Source: Deltaproteobacteria bacterium (GTDB lineage: Bacteria; Desulfobacterota; SM23-61). Taken from it: DNA of 6,061 nt. Of the stretch, positions 1 through 4,511 are shown in pieces (within the stretch, counting starts at the first letter, position 1; every line of letters starts with the position of its first letter). The translations under genes were made by a program, and so were the position numbers. Location: the NCBI GenBank assembly GCA_029857975.1, contig JAOUFX010000211.1, forward strand, positions 1 to 6,061, given 5' to 3'. The notes under the pieces are model-generated. The model searched no databases. It worked only from the letters and a program-made list of their open reading frames with translations, and had not been told where the DNA came from.

Positions 1-66
1 ACCAACGTCATGGATCTGCGCATTTTGCTGGTGGAAAAACCCCGGGACCATAAGGCCAAAAGATAA
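1..66 (+). CDS. C-terminal end of an unidentified protein (partial)
   Basis: The first reading frame is open from base 1 and ends at a TAA at 64-66. It gives 21 residues, TNVMDLRILLVEKPRDHKAK plus R, with a basic tail typical of a protein C-terminus. This is too short to assign a family. Support that it is a real gene end is contextual: repeat R1 copy A begins at its stop codon, and that repeat's hairpin and T-tract are oriented to terminate a rightward transcript, as the other two R1 copies are for kdsD and the FHA gene. The function is unknown and the rest of the gene lies to the left of the window. Confidence 0.6.
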   Translation, partial: TNVMDLRILLVEKPRDHKAKR

Positions 67-229
67 TTAAATAGTATAGGATTTTCCTTATTGGACACAG
101 ATTCACCCTGTGAGATGTGTACTATCTAACAGGGTAAACATAGAAAGTCGCTTAGCGCTTAGCGCTATGCGCATAGCGTCTTTTTTGTTTCTGCGTTTAT
201 CCGTGGAAATCTGTGTCCAAATTAATTTT
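65..229 (+). repeat. R1 dispersed structured repeat, copy A
   Basis: One of three copies of a repeat of about 163 bp (others at 1613-1921 and 4349-4511). The strand given is the direction from its stop-codon-proximal edge to its terminator. In order it contains an AT-rich edge (AATTAAAT, 65-72), one terminal arm TTGGACACAGATT (91-103), a 12-bp near-perfect stem (105-116 with 124-135, one mismatch, 7-nt loop), a 7-bp-period GCGCTTA stretch, the palindrome CGCTATGCGCATAGCG (163-178), a T-tract (181-186) and the other terminal arm AATCTGTGTCCAA (208-220). The two terminal arms are exact 13-bp inverted complements. There is no coding capacity, so if it is mobile it is non-autonomous. Confidence 0.85.
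162..190 (+). terminator. Rho-independent terminator inside R1 copy A
   Basis: The perfect palindrome CGCTATGCGCATAGCG (163-178; a 6-bp stem around a GCGC loop, plus a possible G-U pair at 162/179) is followed after two bases by TTTTTTGTTT (181-190). This is the classical layout of an intrinsic terminator for rightward transcription. It would end the partial gene that stops at 66, about 100 bases upstream. Confidence 0.65.
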
Positions 230-273
230 AAAAAACGTGCCCCCTCGGGGGCAGCAGCAGGGAAAGGGGAAAA

Positions 274-726
274 ATGATTACCGCGGAAAGGTTGGCTCAA
301 AGCTGGTTCTTCAAGGGATTCGCCCGGGCGCAGATCGATACCCTGTTAGCCAATGGCCAGGAGGTTTCTTATCCGGCAGGGGAAAAAGTTTTGGTCGAAC
401 GGGAGCCCGCAGAGTCTTTTCATATCCTGGTGCAAGGAGCCGTCTCCATCAAAATGCGCATAGAAGAGCATGGTGAACTGGTCTTGAGTACGCTTACCCA
501 AAGCGGGGAAATTTTCGGGTGGTCTGCTTTAGTGGAAGGAGGCCGTTTTACGGCAACGGCGGAATGTTTGGAGGAAAGCAGGATTATATCTTTTAAACGG
601 AAAAATTTGGAGGACCTTTTCACCAGAGATCCCAACCTGGGATACCTTTTTATGAAAAGATTGGCCCTCCTGATCTCTCGCCGTCTGGAGGGTACCCGAA
701 CCCTTTGGTTAAAGGAAATCTCGTAA
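274..726 (+). CDS. Stand-alone cyclic-nucleotide-binding-domain (CRP/cNMP-fold) protein
   Basis: A 150-residue protein consisting almost only of a cNMP-binding beta-barrel. Visible landmarks are F50-HILVQGAVSI (the beta-strand signature, about 50-59), SGEIFGWSALVEGG (78-90, the phosphate-binding-cassette region) and RFTATAECLEES (91-102), followed by a helical tail ending at LKEIS. It has no helix-turn-helix; full CRP/FNR regulators are around 200-230 residues, so it is not by itself a DNA-binding regulator and probably acts through another protein. In my alignment by eye, the cassette arginine that contacts cyclic nucleotide phosphate (R82-S83 in E. coli CRP) falls on F92-T93, with an arginine one place earlier at R91, so real cyclic nucleotide binding is doubtful. 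The ATG follows AAAGGGGA by about 4-5 bases. A hairpin of C5/G5 arms (238-253) precedes that site. The TAA stop (724-726) lies inside repeat E. The gene converges on the PP2C gene. The fold is confident; the ligand and role are unknown. Confidence 0.85.
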   Translation: MITAERLAQSWFFKGFARAQIDTLLANGQEVSYPAGEKVLVEREPAESFHILVQGAVSIKMRIEEHGELVLSTLTQSGEIFGWSALVEGGRFTATAECLEESRIISFKRKNLEDLFTRDPNLGYLFMKRLALLISRRLEGTRTLWLKEIS

Positions 727-828
727 AGTAGGGGCACGGTGACCGTGCCCCTACATCAGATGCCAGGTGCGCAAATCCTATAGGGGCACGAAGCATCGTG
801 CCCCTACTAAACCTTTTACGAGGCCATC
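720..828. repeat. Palindromic repeat E between convergent genes
   Basis: Two hairpins lie back to back. The first has arms 728-739 and 743-754 (GTAGGGGCACGG with its exact complement, loop TGA). The second has arms 781-790 and 797-806 (TAGGGGCACG with its exact complement, 6-nt loop). The block is bracketed by an inverted 8-mer, CTCGTAAA (720-727) and TTTACGAG (815-822). The left tip contains the TAA stop of the CRP-fold gene and the right tip (GGCCATC, 822-828) overlaps the TGA stop of the PP2C gene (827-829). The hairpins could terminate or protect both convergent messages, but no T-tract follows either one, so I do not call a Rho-independent terminator. The right tip, TTTTACGAGGCCATCA, resembles the end of repeat D at 4329-4348. 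Confidence 0.75.
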
Positions 829-1594
829 ATCCTTGGTCGATATGAATCAGAAGAACGGTGATGTTATCCTTTCCCCCCCGGAAGTTGGCCAGATGGATCA
901 AGTTGTTACAGTTGCCATTTAGATCTTCTGAATTCTGGCTGACCACTCCGAGCATTTCCTCATCCCGGACTAAATCAGAAAGCCCATCCGAGCAGAGAAG
1001 CAAGAAGTCCCCCTGCTGAACTTCCAGCTCTTGTATATCCACATCGATGGTAGGTTGGATGCCCAGGGCCCGGGTGACAATATTTTTATGGGGCGACGCC
1101 GCTAAAGCTTCCTTGGCGATCAAACCCTGTTTATATTGCTCCCATACCCAGGAATGGTCCTCCGTGACCTGCCGGATGCCTTGGTCCCGCAGATGGTAAA
1201 GACGGCTGTCCCCGACATGGGCCACAATGGGGGAGGAGGTTGAAAAGAAAACGGCCACGAGCGTGGTTCCCATCCCTTTATATTCTCTATTCTCTTGCGA
1301 AGCCTTGTAAATTCTTTGGTTCGCTAAGCGGATGCCATTGACCATGAGGTTAGCCGGGGATGAGAGGACGGCTGTGCTGTCTTCGGATAGGGTCGCTTCT
1401 TTTTCTTTCCCAACTCGAGCTATAGACTCCTGTAGGGATTCTATGGCCAAGCGGCTGGCCACTTCCCCGGAGGCATGACCTCCCATACCGTCGGCTACGG
1501 CAAAAATTCCCAAAACAGGATCAGCAAGAAAAGAGTCTTCATTATTTTTGCGGACCCGGCCCATGTCCGAGGCCACGGCGAACCTAACCCTCAT
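827..1594 (-). CDS. PP2C-family protein serine/threonine phosphatase
   Basis: A complete 255-residue cytoplasmic metal-dependent phosphatase of the bacterial PP2C (Stp/PrpC-like) type, which removes phosphate from Ser/Thr on proteins phosphorylated by Hanks-type kinases. All signature motifs are present in order: GRVRKNNED (12-20), VADGMGGHASGE (33-44, metal ligand D35), GMGTTLVA (108-115), AHVGDSRLY (125-133), SDGLSD (202-207, D203) and GGKDNITVLL (240-249, D243). There are no membrane segments or extra domains, and the length is normal for a single catalytic domain. The start at 1594 fits the family's usual N-terminus; a GAGGAG lies only about 2 bases before the ATG, which is unusually close. 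The gene lies 363 bp downstream of the FHA gene on the same strand, separated by R1 copy B, so it may be transcribed separately. An FHA reader so near a phosphatase suggests a shared phospho-Ser/Thr pathway, but the kinase is not in this window. Confidence 0.95.
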   Translation of the reverse strand: MRVRFAVASDMGRVRKNNEDSFLADPVLGIFAVADGMGGHASGEVASRLAIESLQESIARVGKEKEATLSEDSTAVLSSPANLMVNGIRLANQRIYKASQENREYKGMGTTLVAVFFSTSSPIVAHVGDSRLYHLRDQGIRQVTEDHSWVWEQYKQGLIAKEALAASPHKNIVTRALGIQPTIDVDIQELEVQQGDFLLLCSDGLSDLVRDEEMLGVVSQNSEDLNGNCNNLIHLANFRGGKDNITVLLIHIDQG

Positions 1595-1651
1595 GACTCC
1601 TCATCGTCAAAAAATTTAATAGGACGCGGATTTACGCGGATAACCGCAGAT

Positions 1652-1678
1652 ACAAAAAAGACGCTATGCGCATAGCTC
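1652..1678 (-). terminator. Probable Rho-independent terminator inside R1 copy B (weakened)
   Basis: Read on the minus strand, the palindrome at 1663-1676 is followed by a T-tract (A-run at 1654-1659 on the plus strand). It is positioned to end the FHA-operon message about 280 bases after the stop codon. The stem has lost its outer C-G pair relative to copies A and C, so it may leak into the PP2C gene. Confidence 0.45.
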
Positions 1679-1717
1679 TAAGCGCTAAGCGACTTTCTAT
1701 GTTTACCCTGTTAGATA

Positions 1718-1860
1718 GAGACCTTTGAAAAACCCACTTTCGGTCATTGCGAGGCGCATGTGCGCCGTGGCAATCTCTTTAATAATCAATGTTTTATGAG
1801 ATTGCTTCGTCGGCCTCAGGCCTCCTCGCAATGACAAATAGGACGTTGTGCAAAGGTCTC
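1718..1860. mobile_element. 143-bp palindromic MITE-like element nested in R1 copy B
   Basis: The element starts GAGACCTTTG (1718-1727) and ends CAAAGGTCTC (1851-1860), perfect 10-bp terminal inverted repeats. It is flanked by the direct repeat AGATA (1713-1717 and 1861-1865), which occurs once at this point in R1 copy C (4449-4453), so it reads as a 5-bp target-site duplication. Inside are nested inverted pairs: GTCATTGCGAGG (1743-1754) with its exact complement (1824-1835), CAATCTC (1771-1777) with GAGATTG (1798-1804), and two small hairpins, GGCGCA/TGCGCC (1754-1759 with 1761-1766) and GGCC-TCA-GGCC (1812-1822). The CATTGCGAG...GCAATCTC core is a motif I recall from many bacterial genomes. 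It contains no ORF, so any transposase must act in trans. Confidence 0.88.
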
Positions 1861-1957
1861 AGATAGTCAACATCTAACAGGGTGAATCCCCGTCCAAAAA
1901 GGAATTTCCTATACATTAAATCTAATGTGGCAGGGGGCATCGGCATGAATCCGGAGG

Positions 1958-2671
1958 CTAATGGGTGAAGATGAAGGAGCTGTTTCCAATCTGGATCTCA
2001 TCCCTGTTCTTCAGGATGTGTTCCTCCGTAATCTTGATTCCGTTCACCTTCGTGCTGGAAAAGAACCCCCCCACGTGGGATATGTAGAAGCGGTCTCCGT
2101 GTCGGCTGATCCTGGCATGCGGGGAGGAGACAAACCATCCTTCTACAGGAATATCGTCAACGGCACCCTTGCCGAGGGTGGTTATTTCTTTGTTAATCTT
2201 AAAATCGGTTCCTTTCCTCGCCCCTTGGGTGGCGGCAAGAGATGGCCATTGAAAAGCTTTTTGCTCGGGACCGGCCTGCGGTTCAAGACCAGGCTTCCGC
2301 TTGGCCGAATCGAAGATCATCGTTCCTTCGACGTCTTCCTTGGGAAGAACTTTCACTGCGGGCTGAGGGGCTTTGGCCAGGCCTCTTGCCTGGATTTGAA
2401 ATTTGGCAATACCGATAACATCACCCTCGTTCAGCGGGTGGTCGTTGGCATCAATCTGCACGCCGTTGAGGAAGGTACCATTAGAGCTCTGCAGGTCTCT
2501 TACGACATAGCTCGTCCCCTCTTTTAACTCGACCTGAGCATGTTTGCGGGAGACGGCAATATTATCGATCATTACTTCATTTTCCTTGGATCGGCCAATC
2601 GTAATCAGGCTTTTTTCCAGGTTGAACTCTTCAATCTGGGTGTCTTTCAGCTTCAGGATCAATTTGATCAT
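1958..2671 (-). CDS. Protein with two FHA (forkhead-associated) domains
   Basis: A 237-residue, apparently soluble protein. The N-terminal FHA domain (about residues 3-96) is canonical: IGRS (25-28), SRKHA (41-45), SSNGT (62-66) and LNG (68-70), the residues that normally bind phosphothreonine peptides. A Pro/Lys-rich linker (about 97-142) follows, containing EGTMIFD with T117, a possible phosphothreonine site. The C-terminal half (about 143-237) is a second, degenerate FHA fold: LGKG (166-169) replaces the Gly-Arg, SSPHA (182-186) keeps the Ser-x-x-His pattern, and KVNG (208-211) keeps only the late Asn-Gly. This domain may be structural or bind another ligand. The ATG has a strong AAGGAG about 7 bases upstream. 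The gene starts 16 bp after the lipoprotein stop, so it is almost certainly co-transcribed. The partner protein and kinase are unknown. Confidence 0.93.
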   Translation of the reverse strand: MIKLILKLKDTQIEEFNLEKSLITIGRSKENEVMIDNIAVSRKHAQVELKEGTSYVVRDLQSSNGTFLNGVQIDANDHPLNEGDVIGIAKFQIQARGLAKAPQPAVKVLPKEDVEGTMIFDSAKRKPGLEPQAGPEQKAFQWPSLAATQGARKGTDFKINKEITTLGKGAVDDIPVEGWFVSSPHARISRHGDRFYISHVGGFFSSTKVNGIKITEEHILKNRDEIQIGNSSFIFTH

Positions 2672-2687
2672 GGTATTCTCCTTTCGC

Positions 2688-3155
2688 CTATTTACTCCCC
2701 ACGAGATAATAATAGAGTATCCCTAAACCCGCTACCGTGGCTGTTGTGACTCCGCTCCAGAATAGCCAATTTTTTTGGTCGTCGTTCAGAGAGGAAGGGT
2801 CATCGTCAACGACTACGTAAGCCACCTTTTTGCCGTCGATGAAGGAGATAAGGCGAACCGGGTCAGTGTAGATCCATTCATACACCCGCTCGCGCTCGGG
2901 GGAAAGCTTGCGAAAAAAACGAACATATTGAGGAGAACCCATCTTCTCCCAGGCGAACGTCTCATCCGGTGAAAGTCGTGCAGGATCTATTTTCTTCACC
3001 TTCCACCTTTGCCCCAGGGGGGTCTTTTCGCTTTTTTGTAGATAAGCAGGCTTATAACTGCATCCCAGAGAAGCCAACAAAAAGGCTGCCAGAACGGAGT
3101 AGGCCACCAAAGGTCTGAGGTGTAATAAGGAAGTCCTGCCCCGAGTAAAATTCAT
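2688..3155 (-). CDS. Lipoprotein with a C-terminal transmembrane segment, family not recognised
   Basis: A 155-residue protein. It starts with a basic N-region (R5, R7, R14) and a hydrophobic stretch (15-30) ending in the lipobox LASLGC, with the modifiable cysteine at residue 32, so it should be exported by Sec and lipidated by Lgt/Lsp. The middle (33-127) is charged and aromatic, with a notable run RVYEWIYTDPVRLISFIDGK (90-109) followed by VAYVVVDDD that looks like beta strands. The C-terminus has a second hydrophobic helix (131-152, LFWSG...ILYYYLV) ending in GSK. Mature protein would therefore be held by lipid at one end and by a helix at the other, an uncommon arrangement. The ATG is preceded by AGGAAAA about 6 bases upstream. 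The gene lies 30 bp after the DapA-like stop and 16 bp before the FHA gene, forming the middle of a compact operon. I do not recognise the family and do not assign a function. Confidence 0.85.
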   Translation of the reverse strand: MNFTRGRTSLLHLRPLVAYSVLAAFLLASLGCSYKPAYLQKSEKTPLGQRWKVKKIDPARLSPDETFAWEKMGSPQYVRFFRKLSPERERVYEWIYTDPVRLISFIDGKKVAYVVVDDDPSSLNDDQKNWLFWSGVTTATVAGLGILYYYLVGSK

Positions 3156-3185
3156 TTTGCTTTTCCTGAAATTTCTTTCCCTGTC

Positions 3186-4154
3186 TTAGGTTTTATCAAT
3201 AGCATTGTAAAGGGGATTTTGTAAAGAAAAATTCTCTTGCAGGAAATTGCCCATTGCTTCTTCCACCCCGGAAGCATCGGCGGGGGTTTCACGTAAAACT
3301 TGGGGGTGGGAGATCAACCCGAGACGATGCAGGGCAAATTTGAGACTCCCTGCCGGATTCATCCGTAGGGCCCGGCTGAGCTCCCTGAGCTTTTGGCTTT
3401 GCTGTAACAGGAGAAGATTAGGCGCTGGAGTTTCGGCTAAGCTCAAAGAGGCTGCGACGACCTCTTTCCATTCGGCTGGGAGGAGGTTCGCCCCCGCGGA
3501 AACGACTCCCGAGGAGCTTGGTTGATTAAGAAAACTATTTTCATCTCCGTCGTAGAAACGAAACTCGCGCCGGGAGCGAACGGCCCTTTGGTAGTGCATC
3601 GTTCGCTTGAGATCCCCCGCCTGAATCAGGCCGACCATTTGTTCATTTCCGGCAAGGCCCTTCAGTACTGCCGTGCGGATGTTACTCCGTTTCAGAGTGC
3701 GGTTCAGGCGGGTAATGAGATGGGGATGATTATCAAGGAGAACGGGGAAGGGAGAACACTTTGCCCATTCTTGATAAAGCTGGGAAAGCTTGCGGTTGCT
3801 GTGGTACCAGAGAGGAATGTCCACCCAGTAAAAAGGTTCTTGATTTGATGGCGCTGAGTATTTGCTGCTCACCGCTTCGACGTTGCTCAAGGTTTCTTCT
3901 ACGGTATTGGCGGTCGGGCATAGCAATAAGGCCTTCTTCCCGGATACAATATCCATAGCTCCTTGTAAAAGTTCCAGCCGCAGGGGGTTGGGAAGGAAAA
4001 GTCCTTCTCCGACCATCCCTGCGCCGAAGAACAGGCCATCGCCGAAGGGAAGAACCCGCTCGATGAGATGTCTCAGAGAGACCCAGTCAATCGCCCCTTT
4101 TCCGTTAAAGGGAGTTATTAAGGCAATAATCAATCCTTTGGGGGGATAAAACAT
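3186..4154 (-). CDS. Divergent DapA/NAL-superfamily (dihydrodipicolinate synthase-like) protein
   Basis: 322 residues from the chosen ATG at 4154. It aligns along its length with class I Schiff-base aldolase/lyases of the DHDPS/N-acetylneuraminate lyase group: GLIIALITPFN (7-17), GAGMVGEG (44-51), FPVLLDNHP (136-144), AVLKGLAGN (162-170), GVVSAGANLLP (216-226) and NPAGSLKFALHRLGL (266-280). K165 sits where the Schiff-base lysine belongs. However, the GTTGE substrate loop is GMVGE and the catalytic Tyr of the YNxP motif is replaced by D141 (DNHP), so it is unlikely to be a true DapA; it may act on another substrate or have lost activity. The frame stays open to a TTG at 4208, but that extension runs into repeat D and lacks homology, whereas the sequence from 4154 matches the usual DapA start and has AAGG about 8-9 bases upstream. 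It is the first gene of the unit with the lipoprotein and FHA genes. Confidence 0.88.
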   Translation of the reverse strand: MFYPPKGLIIALITPFNGKGAIDWVSLRHLIERVLPFGDGLFFGAGMVGEGLFLPNPLRLELLQGAMDIVSGKKALLLCPTANTVEETLSNVEAVSSKYSAPSNQEPFYWVDIPLWYHSNRKLSQLYQEWAKCSPFPVLLDNHPHLITRLNRTLKRSNIRTAVLKGLAGNEQMVGLIQAGDLKRTMHYQRAVRSRREFRFYDGDENSFLNQPSSSGVVSAGANLLPAEWKEVVAASLSLAETPAPNLLLLQQSQKLRELSRALRMNPAGSLKFALHRLGLISHPQVLRETPADASGVEEAMGNFLQENFSLQNPLYNAIDKT

Positions 4155-4174
4155 TTTAAAAACCTTAAATTTAA

Positions 4175-4348
4175 TGATTTCGTAAAAAGTCATTAATATG
4201 GACGGCAAAGTAAAAAGCTCTCCGCCTCAGGCGGACAAGGCGCGCAAAACCTGAGGAGTGAGGCGTACTTAAAAGGTACGCCGCAACGACAAAGGTAAAG
4301 CGCAATCCCGCTCAGAGCGGGACAGATGGACTTTTTACGAAGCCATCA
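4175..4348. repeat. Structured repeat D, about 174 bp, with terminal inverted repeats
   Basis: It begins with TTCGTAAAAAGTC (4179-4191) and ends with its exact complement GACTTTTTACGAA (4329-4341), extended to GCCATCA at 4342-4348. Inside are three perfect hairpins: TCCGCC/GGCGGA (4221-4226, 4230-4235), GGCGTAC/GTACGCC (4262-4268, 4276-4282, 7-nt loop) and TCCCGCT/AGCGGGA (4306-4312, 4316-4322). No ORF is present. From memory, elements ending in CTTTTTACGARNCCATC are common in Desulfobacterota genomes; I cannot check this here. It directly abuts R1 copy C and fills the leader upstream of the DapA-like gene. On the minus strand, the first hairpin is followed after four bases by a short T-run, a weak terminator-like feature. 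Confidence 0.8.
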
Positions 4349-4511
4349 AATTTAATAGGACCCAGATTTACGCACATAACCGCAGAAACAAAAAAGACGC
4401 TATGCGCATAGCGCTAAGCGCTAAGCAACTTTCTGTGTTTACCCTGTTAGATAGTAAACATCTAACAGGGTGAATCCGGGTCTAAAAAGGAATTTCCTAT
4501 ACAATTAAATT
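4349..4511 (-). repeat. R1 dispersed structured repeat, copy C
   Basis: The best-preserved uninterrupted copy beside A. Edges are AATTTAAT (4349-4356) and ATTAAATT (4504-4511). It has the palindrome CGCTATGCGCATAGCG (4398-4413), a GCGCTAA-type 7-bp repetition, the perfect 12-bp stem ACCCTGTTAGAT (4441-4452) with ATCTAACAGGGT (4460-4471, 7-nt loop), and a small palindrome AGGAATTTCCT (4489-4499). Terminal arms GGACCCAGATTTA and TGAATCCGGGTCT are imperfect inverted complements. Its right edge overlaps the 3' end of kdsD, supplying the TAG stop (4497-4499) and the codons for the last four residues. Confidence 0.85.
4388..4414 (-). terminator. Rho-independent terminator inside R1 copy C
   Basis: On the minus strand the perfect palindrome at 4398-4413 is followed after two bases by a six-base T-tract (A-run 4390-4395 on the plus strand). 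It lies about 85 bases after the kdsD stop and is oriented to end that transcript. This implies that the DapA-like gene downstream needs its own promoter between about 4155 and 4388; I could not find a convincing one there. Confidence 0.65.

Larger units (their letters stand above)
1613..1921 (-). repeat. R1 dispersed structured repeat, copy B, interrupted
   Basis: Second R1 copy, in the opposite orientation to copy A. The edges AATTTAAT (1613-1620) and ATTAAAT (1915-1921) match the other copies. Removing the 143-bp insert (1718-1860) and one copy of its 5-bp target duplication leaves about 161 bp, close to copies A (165) and C (163). The 12-bp stem ACCCTGTTAGAT (1705-1716) and its exact complement (1872-1883) are separated by the insert. 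The palindrome GCTATGCGCATAGC (1663-1676) is kept, but the flanking base differs from the other copies (CTCTAAG instead of CGCTAAG), shortening the hairpin by one pair. The copy lies 36 bp after the FHA stop and 18 bp before the PP2C start. Confidence 0.85.

Noticed and set aside
1595..1660. PP2C promoter formed by the R1 edge (TTATCC, 16 bases, TATTAA on the minus strand)
   Set aside because: The -35 match is poor (3 of 6) and the pattern is easily chance in AT-rich repeat DNA.
1718..1860. tRNA or other cloverleaf RNA gene
   Set aside because: The nested stems look cloverleaf-like, but there is no anticodon arm, T-loop or acceptor arrangement; terminal inverted repeats and a target duplication explain it better as an insertion.
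1961..2527. 188-codon plus-strand open frame opposite the FHA gene
   Set aside because: The opposite strand encodes a canonical FHA domain with a strong ribosome site; this frame is an antisense shadow.
827..2671. Type VI secretion accessory locus (TagH/PppA-like)
   Set aside because: FHA and PP2C proteins occur in T6SS clusters, but no Tss component is present and the FHA protein lacks the long TagH C-terminal region.
3186..4154. Naming the DapA-like gene dapA
   Set aside because: The catalytic Tyr and the GTTGE threonines are missing, and the operon context is not lysine biosynthesis.
4155..4208. Upstream extension of the DapA-like protein to a TTG start
   Set aside because: The extra 18 residues are encoded partly by repeat D and have no counterpart in the family; ATG 4154 matches the usual N-terminus.
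65..4511. CRISPR array
   Set aside because: The repeats are long, kilobases apart, in both orientations and structured internally; there are no regular short spacers.
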